Source: Botrytis cinerea B05.10 (Eukaryota; Ascomycota; Leotiomycetes; Helotiales; Sclerotiniaceae). From it: a stretch of DNA of 64,000 bases. Of this stretch, positions 21,170-32,723 are shown in pieces. Each line of letters opens with the position of its first letter. Positions within the stretch are counted from its first letter, which is position 1. The DNA lies in NCBI RefSeq assembly GCF_000143535.2, contig NC_037321.1, positions 1,178,001 through 1,242,000 on the forward strand, written 5' to 3'. The notes beneath the pieces were generated by a model. It was given only the letters and a program-made list of their open reading frames with translations. It was not told the DNA's origin and made no database searches. Both the position numbers and the translations under genes were made by a program.

Positions 21170-23074
21170 ATGGCGGTCCCAAGAGGACAACGATCTTATC
21201 TTCCCTCTCCACCAGCCTCTCCCTCGGAACAAAAACCACGTCCACTTCCTCTTCCAACAGAGATGACAAGGTATAAAACTTGGCAGATAGCTCGCTCGAG
21301 TTCCATGAATGTCAAGAGTGTACCAGTCCCACCTCTAGGGCGTCGATCAGCGACAGCTCCTGTGATCGGTACCACCTCCAATCAATTCAAACACTATGAC
21401 CGGAGTTCATCAACCGAACCCGAAACTGTCCCAGAGTCCGTAGTGCAACCCGAAGTGCCAAGTCGGTACACTACGTCGTACTACCATATCCTTGGATTGC
21501 CAGAGAGTCCGGATATTACCACCAAGGAGATTGAAGAGGCTTATCAAAACCTCGGTGAGATTTCCCTCCTTTTCATTCAATCCTATAATTACCCTTCAAA
21601 CAATTCCGATTCACTTGGCTCCAAACACAAGCAACCCAAACTAACAACCTCCACAGTATCAAATCCATCTTCCCATCCATCACACGGTTATGAAAATCTT
21701 GAGCAAATTCGTAAAACGCTCACTAGCTCTGTTAGGCGACGCACCTACGACCGTGGCCGTCGTGCTCACTCACTTCAGGAATCTCAACTAAACAATCGAG
21801 AGCGTTTCGAAAAGTTGAACAATGACTTTGACAAGATTTCCAAAGCTCACAAGACCATTACTCAGGATGTCAAAGCCTTCACCGAGAATGCGGAAATGAA
21901 AAGACTAGAGAGCGAGTTGAGAATGGCGAAAAAGGAGGTGGCGGCAACTATTAAAAGAGAGGTCAAGGTCATGGGATTGAGCATGAGTTTGGATGGGTTA
22001 GATGAAGAAGAGGGAGTACCTTGGGAGGAAATGGATTTTGGTACCAAGAGTTCCCAAATTGTTGGGGAAAGATTGGGTCTCGAATTCGAATTCAACGGTT
22101 CTGGTAGTGAGGACGATTCCGGTGATGAGAATGGATCCACAGGAACATTTTCGGACAGAGAGGAAGAACGAAGACATCCTCGAATGTCCGAAGAGTCTGA
22201 ACAAATTAAAAGACTTGAGGAATTCGAAGAATTGCCTGTATCTGCGATCACAGGACTGTTTCCAATGCTTTCTTCTTCTGAACTTGAAAAGGCTCGGATC
22301 ACCCCAGAGATGATTTCCAACAATGATCAAGAGGGGTTGGATGACAAGGACGAAAGACTGCCTGCGTCTGAAGAAGCAGCACCGAATCTTCTGGAAATAA
22401 TGTCAAAGAATGTCAGAAAGATATCAGAGGCTAAGGAAGCGGATGAGAAGATCCTAAACATCCCAGAAACGACTGCAGAGATAATGCCTAAGTCCAACTC
22501 CAACAAGGAACCTATTAGAACGGAAGAAGATACACAGGAGATCACGAAACCTCCCAAAATTGCCACAAACACCAGCCCACCAACCTCGCCACCGCCCATC
22601 CAAACAGATCTCCCCGACATCCTCAGCATCGTCGAACTCCTCTACCCAACACCCCCTCCCACCCCAAAAGCCAACCCGAAGAAGAAAAACATTTCCCGCA
22701 AAGAAATCTGGGAATTCGACTACAACTCTGATTCGGATTCCGAATGCGAATGCGACTCTGATCCCGACACCGAGCATTCCCCAGAGGAACCAAAAATCCT
22801 TCCCTCCTACGCACGCCCCATTTCCCTTCCCACAGCGCAATTGGAAACCCCCGAACTCCACGAACTCCCCGGTTCCGAAATCTGGGAACTCGACTACCCC
22901 AACACCAACCCCTCCTCCTCCTCCCCAAACACCCAAGACGAAGAAGACGAGGAAGAACGCCACGAAACCATAATTCTCTCCCTCCAGTTCCTCATTGTTT
23001 TTTCCCTCGCAACCGCTGCTTGGGGTTGGTTTGGCGGGGGGTGGGTTCTGAATTTGTTTTTGAATTCGGGTTGA
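21170..23074 (+). CDS. Tail-anchored protein with degenerate J domain (HPS, not HPD)
   Basis: The frame is open throughout, but 21555-21656 (102 nt) looks like an in-frame intron: donor GGTGAGA, branch point ctaac 15 bases before CCACAG. Spliced, exons 21170-21554 and 21657-23074 give 600 aa. The J-like region begins at about 104 (YYHILGLPESPDITTKEIEEAYQNL); removing the intron brings SSHPSHG to the place of the HPD loop. It is followed by helix III/IV features (YENLEQIRKTL, RRRTYD). Since the Asp of HPD is missing, it should not stimulate Hsp70 in the usual way. The middle is a helical basic segment and then a long acidic disordered region. A hydrophobic segment near the C-terminus (IILSLQFLIVFSLATAAWGW) suggests a tail anchor facing the cytosol. 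Substrate or membrane unknown. Confidence 0.8.
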   Translation: MAVPRGQRSYLPSPPASPSEQKPRPLPLPTEMTRYKTWQIARSSSMNVKSVPVPPLGRRSATAPVIGTTSNQFKHYDRSSSTEPETVPESVVQPEVPSRYTTSYYHILGLPESPDITTKEIEEAYQNLGEISLLFIQSYNYPSNNSDSLGSKHKQPKLTTSTVSNPSSHPSHGYENLEQIRKTLTSSVRRRTYDRGRRAHSLQESQLNNRERFEKLNNDFDKISKAHKTITQDVKAFTENAEMKRLESELRMAKKEVAATIKREVKVMGLSMSLDGLDEEEGVPWEEMDFGTKSSQIVGERLGLEFEFNGSGSEDDSGDENGSTGTFSDREEERRHPRMSEESEQIKRLEEFEELPVSAITGLFPMLSSSELEKARITPEMISNNDQEGLDDKDERLPASEEAAPNLLEIMSKNVRKISEAKEADEKILNIPETTAEIMPKSNSNKEPIRTEEDTQEITKPPKIATNTSPPTSPPPIQTDLPDILSIVELLYPTPPPTPKANPKKKNISRKEIWEFDYNSDSDSECECDSDPDTEHSPEEPKILPSYARPISLPTAQLETPELHELPGSEIWELDYPNTNPSSSSPNTQDEEDEEERHETIILSLQFLIVFSLATAAWGWFGGGWVLNLFLNSG

Positions 23075-24228
23075 TCTTGGATCTTGGATCTTGGAGAAAC
23101 TTCATCCATGTTTTCTATTTCTTAGTGTTAGGGGAAAGGGAAGAGAGAGAAGAGGGGGGAGATGTACTTTTTCTTCTTTTTCGGAAAATGAGATGGATGG
23201 GATGGGATTGAACGGAAGGGAATGGAGTGAAATGGAACGAACCAAATCAGACGTTACAGTCGGAAGAAAGAGGATGTCAGTGAATTGGTCGAGACGGGGT
23301 AAATGAGAACCGAAGGAATGAAGAAACGAGGCGAACAAATCACATGAGTTACCCAGGTATGCCCGCCAGGAGAGAATGAAAATACACAAACCAGAGCAGG
23401 TAGAAACCTACAAAATGCTGCAGAATTGTGTAATTTGCGTTTTGCATATCTATCGCAGATTGCATATCGCATATCAAGCAAACAGTTACCTATTACCTAC
23501 TTACTCACTACTTACTCATTTTGCCTAGCTTTTATGCTTTCAAATTTGCTTACCTAGATAGATTTGCTGGGCTGAGCCTCGCTACATAGATGGATAGATA
23601 GATAGGTTGGCTAGAAGTGAGCATATGAATAACCACGGCCAATACAATATCAATAATGAACTCATTCACAATCAATCTCCAACCATAAAAATGCGCAAAA
23701 TAAAACCTTTAAATCTCGTCTTTAAACCATATTCTTTTTGATTTTGTAACATAATGCTCGTGACTTCAAATCAACCAAGCCAATACAGGGTATCTTTACA
23801 ATAACCATTACCCACACATTTCATCCCATCTCGTTCATCGTGCCATCTTCATAGAAATCTATCATGTAAATCTCATTCTCATATAATCATCCACTGGCAT
23901 GTTTCCTTCCACCCACCTCCTCCACATACTCTACAACTGACCGCCTAAGCCTTTTCCCCGTCAACATCAGGTGTATTTGTCCCCTTGGAATGCGACATGC
24001 TATATGGTGCCTGCGAACGTGTTGGTCAATGCCTATTCTCTCTAAATTTGATACTTTCTCCAATGCTGTCCGTCGAATTGCTTCGGATCGCTCCGTCTAA
24101 ACTCCAGGATATAATGATACAGAAAATAAAGATGGAAATAAAAATGCACGGAAATCCCAAAACTAGTGGCTCCTTTCGAAAGTCGATGTGTCGAAGAAAA
24201 TGAAAATAATGGAAAGTCGAAAAGAAAG
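23075..24228. other. Intergenic, convergent 3' flanks
   Basis: 3' flanks of the J-like gene and CHO2. Purine-rich at 23120-23300, with short gata/tgcata repeats at 23450-23610. No gene supported. Confidence 0.5.
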
Positions 24229-27200
24229 TTAAGGATTCTGACGTAATGAAGCCGGTCTAGAAAGTGACCTGGGACGAGTTTGAGAAAATCTGCATACCAA
24301 TACCTGCTTCGCATTACAAATTCTCCAGGCCAGATTCCTCACATTTCCATCCGCTCTGACCACCTCAGGCGCAAACTCAATACCAAACATAAAATGAACA
24401 GCATGGACTACGCGTCTAGGGTATTTTCCATCTCTTGCTACTAATACCCCAAAACTTTCATCTACAGAATTAGGTGCAATATCTGGGTCTCGATCGAAGC
24501 AATTGCGAACTACAGGTAGTAAAGCTTGCTCGACTGCACTGCGGATGAGAGATTGGGATTGAGAGTTGTCAGAATCAAGTGTAATGTTCACGTTTGAGTT
24601 TTCGTCGTCGAAACGGGGAATGCGGATTTCGAACGGGAGAGAGATGGCCATAACATTGTGTTTACCATCGTGGTGGTAGCGGAATTCGAAGACTCCCTGG
24701 GTCCAGAAGAGTTTATCGCCCTCAAAAATCATTTCTCCTTCCACGTAATCTTGAGTTGAGCCATCTATACGTTTTGAGCCCGAAACGAACCTATTTGAAA
24801 CGAGAATACCTTGATCTGCTGGACTGGACTCGTACTCATTAGGAACCGTGGCAACCCAGCGGCCCGCTGAAGGAATCCGAGTTACTTCTCGTGATGCATT
24901 GTCAGCTACCATATACATACCTATCCAATCAGCTTTACTGTGTTTTGTTGGGGCTGTCCATTTCACTTTTATTGGTGCACCATATTCGAAAACGAGCGGT
25001 TTGAACCCGTCCATTCGTTCTTGTGGAATGCGGGCGGTGATTCCTTCTTTAGAAGTTGTGCGCTTGTGCAGGGCCGAGTCAGACGATGTACCCTCGATCG
25101 TAACAGAGTAATCTCTGGGATCATAACCGGCCAAATCTGGTGCAATTCTTGTCAATGTCAGACGAGCAGGATATTGACTAAAGAGTGCAGAGGTGTCTCT
25201 GAAGATGGTTGAGACACCCGCCGCAAGTTTTGGTCGAGCGGCATCCAAAAATTCTTCGACAAAATGACCCGTTTCTTCTAAAACTCTATCAACATTGCCG
25301 TGCCATTTTTTGATTTGAGGTGGTAAAGATCTCTTGATGCTTTTTGATAGACCAGCTTCTGATCGAAGATTTCGTCCATACAACTTCTGCATGTGAGGCT
25401 TTTCGACAAATTGAAGGAACGCAAGAGTAAGTGTATGACTGAGAAGCGCCAAGCAAAAGATAGCTCGGCTTCCTGTGATGAAGACTGCTCCCCAGATACC
25501 AGCTAGCCCGATTATACGTTCTGGATTATTGAGGTATCGATAAATACCGCTGTACGTGAGTTTGGGAGCGTGGTCAAAGAAAAAGTCTCCAAAGAACCAT
25601 CCAAATTCACCCAAAGACTCGTAAATGCTGATAGCCGTCCAGAGCTGGAGTGAAACTAAACCAGCACCCAGCACGTGTCGCAACAAAACAAGCCCATAAG
25701 CCCAATCAGATGGGATGGAGTACATTTTCCAGGTTGCGGCAATGAAACTTGCGTAGCACATTGTCATGCTTAAGTGGTACATTCCTTTCCATTGTCTCCA
25801 AGCTTCTTCTGTGCTATCACCATACTTAACGAAATGTCGTGTCCACATCTTTTTGCTCGATTGTCTATCGAGAATTATTCCGAGGCCCACCGAGTACCAC
25901 AAACGCCAAAACATAGCATTTATCACAAAAAGTGCCTGATAAACGGGAGTCGATGGAGTGAGAGCAGTAATGAGAAAGACGTAACCTAGCAGTAGGAGAA
26001 TGGAAACATCTGTAATCCGGAAAAGATCAATGTTGCCCAGTCCCATGAGGTTATGGACCGCTAATGGTTGAGTAGTATTTAGTGGCGGTGTTTGAGTGGG
26101 TGATGAATCTAAACTATATTCAAGACCCTCTTTACTTGATGCTAGTGCATTTGCATGATCGATGTCGCTTGGGGTTGGATTATCTTGGTGCTTTCTGGGA
26201 GGGGGCGGATTGTATGTTTTGTCGATGTGAGGATTCTCCACAACGAGTAGAAATGCGAATTGAGCCATGTGTGCAACGATCGAAATTGCTAGCACGCTAT
26301 AGCTTGCAGCCATCATTGAGATTCCATAATAACCAGCATATCCAACAGAATACATTGGATGAGGTGCCATTTCGAAAACACCATCAAATGTCAATTCTTG
26401 ATCGATTAGGTAAAAGAAGTCACCCCAGTACCATGCATAATCTTTTACGACTCGGTGCGCGTCAAGCTTAACCCATAAGTTAAACAGAACGAGTATGATT
26501 CCGGCACCCCATCGGAGTGTTGACATGACTAGACCTTCATCAGATGGTGCGCCTCCACAAGCAATCGCAAAGAGACAGTATGATGTGAAATCACACATCA
26601 AAATGAGATCCACCACCCTTCGAAAGACTAGCCATGTATTATACTCAATGGGAGCTTGCTCAAATTTGTAATCTTCTGGTATTTTAGTCTCTAGTTCAGT
26701 CTTGATCAATTGGTATAACCATGGTCGAGGATTTTTGCCAGTAACTGGATTTTCAAATAGGTTCCATTTCTTTGCCCATGCTACTATTCTTTTGTGGTGC
26801 GATTGGATGTGAAGGAGATATCCAATGCCAACATTGTAGCATCCTCGCCAGAAAAGGAAGATAACTGCGAATACTGGTCTCTTCAATGAGCTAGGCAGCG
26901 CGTAGAGCGCGAATATATGAAGGGCAAGTATGACCAATACGATTAAATCAGAGAGATTCTTGGGTTGTCGAGGATCGAGCAGTTGAGAAACCATATCATG
27001 AGTCTGGGGTACTGTAAATACTGTGGATCTGTCAGCTTGGAGTCCCTAAACTGATACTGGCATGTGCAATCATCGAAACAAATTCTTCACTTACTGGTAC
27101 CGTCGGGCGTTCTGCCAAAGGTCTTCTTGTCTTTGTCAAGTTCAAAGTCTTCGGACGGTGGCTCGGAACCGCAACGGGCTGTCATGTTATCGTCATTTGT

Positions 27201-27269
27201 GGCGGAACCATTGTTGATTCGTTCCCGTAAGCCATTCGAATCTTGGGACTTCATCGAAGAAGTGCTCAT
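24229..27269 (-). CDS. CHO2: Phosphatidylethanolamine N-methyltransferase
   Basis: Integral ER membrane enzyme that transfers the first methyl group from S-adenosylmethionine to phosphatidylethanolamine on the way to phosphatidylcholine. Exons (complement): 27095-27269 and 24229-27020; the 74-nt intron is phase 1 and gives 988 aa. Start ATG at 27269 ([17 protein letters not shown]) is the first ATG after an in-frame stop. [11 protein letters not shown] joins [20 protein letters not shown] across the splice, a conserved Cho2 N-terminal block. Two homologous methyltransferase cores follow, each with the GDFF element: [20 protein letters not shown] with [10 protein letters not shown], and [20 protein letters not shown] with [10 protein letters not shown]. 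Many transmembrane helices. The C-terminal 300 residues are a soluble domain with [12 protein letters not shown]. The last residues after RICNAKQV look unusual and may reflect an unseen 3' intron. Confidence 0.95.
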
Positions 27270-29475
27270 GTCGAATGGACTCTGCCGTGTTGAAAACGGC
27301 AATACAATGTCGTTGAGGCTTTGGATCGTTCAATCGAGGAGTTCTGGGCGTTTCCAATGAAACAACACGTTGGGATAAAGAGTGCAAGGGCAGTGGAGGT
27401 TAACATGTATTTATGTTAACCATACAGATATGTCTAAATGTTGAATTTATAGAAGTGGGTTGAACCGTTTGCTGATGCTGTCCTTTTCTGCGAGATCAAG
27501 GTTGTTGGATTTCAATTCAATGGGGTTCCTTCATTAAGTTGCACCTCGCGTCGCTCCGAAACGATCAGAGTGGAGGTAATTCTGACGAATGATATTGCTC
27601 ACCACCAAGAACACGGCTGTTTTACATTGGATTCTTGCTGGTAAATGGGATATCCGGGACCAGTTTAGATATGAATATGGATTTTTGTTTGTCATATTGA
27701 TCAATCACGAGAATGGTGAAGAAGTAGCTAGTCGCTACTCGGCAGTCTGTATGTACAGAGAGCATGTATGCATGATTTTTTGAGGAAGGTATGACATGTT
27801 TTATATTCTTTTTTGTTGATTGATGCGATGTGACGATGAAAGTTGGGGAAACGCGTGGGGGATTCTGTTACCCGTTGCCATTGCCGTTTCCTCTTCACTA
27901 TCCAATCAATCAAATTCTGACAATCCCAATACTGGCATAGTCGTACTGCACTTGTCTATCTCTCTCTCTCTTTGAATACTCTCCATCTTCGTTTTCCCCG
28001 GCATTCTAGGAAGCTGCCAGCACACACGCACGATATCCTTCCGTAATCAATCTAGTTATGCACGAGATGATTCTCAACAAAAAAATTCAGATAGAATTCT
28101 ATAGAATCAAGTGTCAATTAATTGACATGTGAAAGATCCAGTCGAATGGCCGATCAATGATGCGATTCTATCCGTATGCATGGTCAAGGATGCTTGTGAA
28201 AACCCCATTCTTTTTTGTAACCGACCAGAAACATATCTGGGGAAAGATGGAGATCATTGAAATCATAAAGTTTATTATATCAGATTCATCTATCCTCTCC
28301 CTCTGTGCAGGGCTCGGGTTGGCGGAAGGATCCCGTCTCACCTTGCTATCCCCCATCATCCACGTTTTTATGATCTGTCGTGTTACTCACAGAACACTAC
28401 TGTAGCATTTCTGCAATCGAGTGTCGGACAGTAATCAGGAGCGGAACCAATAAGAGACCTTCCTTCTTGAAAGTGACGGAGAATATCCGGTCGATAAGAA
28501 CGACTGTAAAGCTACCATGGCAGTTCTAGGTTTCCCCGAGAATAACGTCTTACCATTTTCACAAATAGAATCTTACTCGTGGGGGTTCCATCCATGATAA
28601 GATTCAAAGTATACTTTGACCACCTCTGTCTGACCGGAGACCTTATCTACTTGCCGGAGCAGATAAAAGGTTGGTAGAGTGCATCCAGGTATAGGTCCTC
28701 GTTCGTCGTCAGGTCAACTCCGCGGTGATGAAAACATCAAGCAGGTCAGTTGATTGTATGATCCCGCACGATCGAAACTTCGTATTCGTTGAAAGTTTGA
28801 GGCTATAACCAACGGGTAATAAGTAACAGTGTTAGAATCTTCAGAGCTAACGAACGAGTCAGAAAAACGATCATAAAACGGGAGTGATAGAAGAGAGGTA
28901 CAGCATTCTGCTAGATACATGGTAAAGGACTGTACGGCAATGTTCTCCCAGACCTTAGCTCAATCTCGGACAGACGTTGATCTCTCAAAGAACCCCTTCG
29001 ACTGCTCAGCCGATATCACAGTGCTTCTGTCCGTAGATTTGCGATCATCATCCCATATGATGAGATGAGCAGTTCAAAACATAGAGGAGACAGAGTATAT
29101 ACCATCTAATCTGATAGATTCTTCGTTGTGAGAAAGAGAAGGATTCGTTTTTCAATCCATCCGTTGTTTTCATAGAGTTTAGAAAGACTGATAGAGATGG
29201 ACCTATCCTGAGAGCGATAATTCAAAGGCACGTGACAGGGTTCATACTACCCCGCCGGTAACCGGTAATCGGAGAAACAACCACAACCTCACCGCCTTAC
29301 CAATTAAGTCAACGATATTATAAACCAATCTTATCTTTAGCAAAATTCCATTGTTGCTTTGTAAACATCCATCCTACGACTTTATTATCTCATCGATCAT
29401 CCCACAATTTACATTTTCCATTTTACACTCAATAAACAATTGAAAAACAATATTCTGAGTTGGTCGCAGTAAATC
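27270..29475. other. Divergent region between CHO2 and NBP35
   Basis: Over 2 kb between divergent genes. A CT microsatellite sits at about 27955-27974. Many short frames on both strands, none protein-like. The last 100 bases form the NBP35 leader. Confidence 0.5.
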
Positions 29476-30507
29476 ATGGCTCCATCTCTTGAGGAAAGGC
29501 CCGATGCTGTGCAAGACGTCCTCTCAAATCCTCTCAAAAATGCTCCCAAACTTGTCGCCCCAGAACCTGAACATTGTCCCGGTCCAGAATCCGAAGCGGC
29601 GGGAAAGGCAGATTCTTGCGCGGGCTGTCCAAACCAAGCCATATGCGCATCCGCACCCAAAGGTCCCGATCCAGATATTCCAGCTATAACTGCACGTCTT
29701 GCTGGTATCAAACATAAAGTCTTAATTCTGTCGGGGAAAGGTGGTGTAGGAAAAAGCACATTTACAACTTTACTTGCACATGCCTTCGCAACAAATGAGG
29801 ACAACACAGTAGGAATCATGGATACCGATATCTGCGGACCGAGTATACCCAAGATGATGGGAGTAGAAACGGAGCAGATACATGTTAGTGGTGCAGGTTG
29901 GAGTCCAGTATGGGTTATGGAGAACTTAGGTGTGATGAGTGTGCAGTTTATGCTACCCAATCGAGACGATGCCGTGATATGGAGAGGGCCAAAGAAAAAT
30001 GGATTGATCAAGCAGTTTTTAAAGGATGTAGAGTGGGGAGAGATGGATTTCTTATTGGTGGACACACCTCCAGGAACCAGCGATGAACATTTGAGTGTGA
30101 ATTCATTCCTCAAAGAGAGTGGGGTAGATGGGGCTTTAATAGTTACAACACCACAGGAAGTTTCACTGTTAGATGTTAGAAAAGAAATTGACTTCTGTCG
30201 GAAGGCGGGGATCAAGGTATTAGGGATCGTCGAAAACATGTCAGGATTCGTCTGCCCAAAATGCACACACGAAAGTCAAATCTTCCAAGCAACAACAGGA
30301 GGTGCGAGAGCTTTGGCTAAAGAAATGAATATTCCTTTCCTGGGAGCCGTACCACTAGATCCTCGAATTGGGATGTCGTGCGACTATGGCGAGAGCTTTT
30401 TCGATGCTTGGCCTGATAGCCCAGCCTGCACGGCATTGAAGACTGTCGTTAGAAAACTTGGTGAAGAGATCGGACTCGATCCCAAGAGCATATTACCTGA
30501 CGATTGA
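29476..30507 (+). CDS. NBP35: Cytosolic Fe-S cluster assembly factor Nbp35
   Basis: P-loop ATPase that, with Cfd1, forms the scaffold for cytosolic and nuclear iron-sulfur cluster assembly (CIA pathway). Single exon, 343 aa. N-terminal four-cysteine motif C34-X13-C48-X2-C51-X5-C57 (EHCPGPES..., [12 protein letters not shown]) binds a stable 4Fe-4S cluster and separates Nbp35 from Cfd1, which lacks it. Deviant Walker [11 protein letters not shown] at about 86-95; [25 protein letters not shown]; and the bridging CPKC at 260-263. All key residues are intact and the length is normal. The usual partner gene is not in the window. Confidence 0.97.
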   Translation: MAPSLEERPDAVQDVLSNPLKNAPKLVAPEPEHCPGPESEAAGKADSCAGCPNQAICASAPKGPDPDIPAITARLAGIKHKVLILSGKGGVGKSTFTTLLAHAFATNEDNTVGIMDTDICGPSIPKMMGVETEQIHVSGAGWSPVWVMENLGVMSVQFMLPNRDDAVIWRGPKKNGLIKQFLKDVEWGEMDFLLVDTPPGTSDEHLSVNSFLKESGVDGALIVTTPQEVSLLDVRKEIDFCRKAGIKVLGIVENMSGFVCPKCTHESQIFQATTGGARALAKEMNIPFLGAVPLDPRIGMSCDYGESFFDAWPDSPACTALKTVVRKLGEEIGLDPKSILPDD

Positions 30508-32723
30508 ACATTCTTCCACGGAGTCCATTCCCTCACAGATCAACCGATAACAAGATTCGGTCAGCAGAGCGTGATCAACATCTGCTCCGAGGCAATCAGC
30601 TCCCTGTTATGTCTACCATAATACTACCCATACAATTCGTCAACTTTGCCACGGCTCGGATCCGTAATCAGAAAGTGATGAAATACCGACAGACACTGAT
30701 ATAATATCAAGGATAATTAGCATATAGAATTCGAACCAAATATGAGATTCAAAAAACAGCTTGATTATTGTTCAGCCCAATGAGCTTAGCAATGCGGTAT
30801 GATTCTGGCGGCGAGTGCCCACCTAAGTTTCATCTCTCACTTGAAGTTTGTACACTAGCTTAAATACACTTGCCTGTTTTAGATTTCGTCAACACTTGAA
30901 ACCTCAAAGTCCTTCATTCCCGCGCAAGTCGCTGACCTTTGAAGCAGCGCGTATCATTGCTGTTTTACCCATGATTCGAATCTTTCCAAATGTACGGGTT
31001 ACCACGAATGAATTTGTACCCCAAATTTGCAAATGCTACCATCTTCTGCGTCTAGAGAGTCGAATTCGGGCAATCTGGTCTGGCTCGATTACAGTCACAT
31101 TCCTATCTGAGCAAAAGGGACCACTGATTCAGGGAGTCGTGGCCGAATATGATCAATGATTTAAATGCATGTCCCCAAGGTACCCAGATATATCGGAGTA
31201 ATCTATGCATCGGAGCTTCTTGTACTTCGGAGGATTCACTTTTTTTTCTTTCTTTTTGCAAGGCCTGAAATCACGAGATGATTTTCAAACGCCTAGGGGT
31301 ACTTTTGTCCTTCCATGATCAGGAGTTCAGTCTTGTGACAACCCATTTGGGAAGTAGGGTATCTTTTGATGTTTTGTTCATCATGGCAGGTACTGGATTT
31401 GCTTACGTTCTGTGACTCAGCATGCAACTCGAATAAGAATGTGGATGATGAGTGGCGGCATGACCCTCCGAGCTTTCAATGCAGATTATTTGATATAGCA
31501 AGGGATTCGCTTATATGTCTCTATAATTCACATGTTATATGAAATAAAGAGCTTCTAATTACATTCAGAGATCACTTGCGTGAACTTGATTCTGTCCGAA
31601 GACAAATCAGGGTGACCCCTTTGAGCAAGTGGCTCCACGGGGGCCAGTGTTCGGTTAAAGCCGATTACTCTTCTCACCTTGTCGACCGTTCTTCTCAAGC
31701 TTGCTTATCGCGATTTGAGTCGAAAAACTCTGGACCCTCTCTTTATATGTCCATTTATTAACATTAAACGATATTGGCCAATTTGGCGTACAGGGAAAGA
31801 AATAGCGCAAGGTGCTTTCCCGGTTACACATCGCAGAAATCATTCATCTGAATTATATCCACATAAATAATGAAGGCTTCATACGTTAACAGCAGTCAGT
31901 CAGATGCAGGTACCAACAAGTATCGCCTAAAACCGAACCAACGATTGCCGAACCTATTGTCTTGAAAAAATTTCATTTGAATCTCTTAAACCACCACACC
32001 AGATGCAAGCTGTCGTAAGCTTTAGAGTTACATGCGGATGGGTATACTCTGGGCATTCTCATTTAACAATCTTATATTGCAAAGTGTTTGTGGGGATCAA
32101 TTATTTGTGAGTGAAGTATTTAGCCGTGTTTCATAGACCGGAACGATTTAAGCATCCGGAGAACGATTCCTTTGTAGGGCAGCTAGACTTTAATACCCCT
32201 GGGGCTTGTATGTCAGATTGTAGAGTGGGACAAGCTTACAACTCGGATGAGAGGTTCGTTCGCACGGTTTCCTTTCCATATGTGGACTTATCCACCTGCA
32301 CGCACGGTACTTTTCCTTGAGACGAAATTTATGTCCCTTGTCTTAATATGGATCGATATAAACCGAAATACGATACCACGCGGTTACTCTTTCTGTTTTT
32401 GGTGGTTAAGCTTAATCATTTGGGGCTTCGTAGCTACCTGCAGTCCCTGTTTAGACCTGTATTCACGAATGATAATGGCTTGTTTATACCGCGATCACAT
32501 TGCGTCGCTACCTAAGCAGAAACTGCAAGGCACGAACCGATAGGGAAAAAACGGTTCATCCGGTCTTTCTTGGTGGCTTCTATGATTGATGGATCTTTAT
32601 GAGCCCCGGCAAGCCAGCAGTGGCGATATGGATCTCCAATGTTTACTTTTACCTGCTTAGACCCCGCTCTTTCGGTTGTCGATCGAGATATACTTTTGAG
32701 TAAGTAAAAATCGACCTTCCAAC
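30508..32723. other. Gene-poor interval between NBP35 and the PTH11-like receptor
   Basis: About 2.2 kb of AT-rich DNA. The longest frame is 103 codons at 30848-31159 (plus) with no recognisable features. No gene supported. Confidence 0.5.

Noticed and set aside
22560..22973. Pro/Thr-rich plus frame and Gly/Val-rich minus frames
   Set aside because: They are shadows of the low-complexity acidic part of the J-like gene.
30721..30745. gttcgaa-like sequence suggesting a tRNA B box
   Set aside because: No matching A box or cloverleaf could be made around it.
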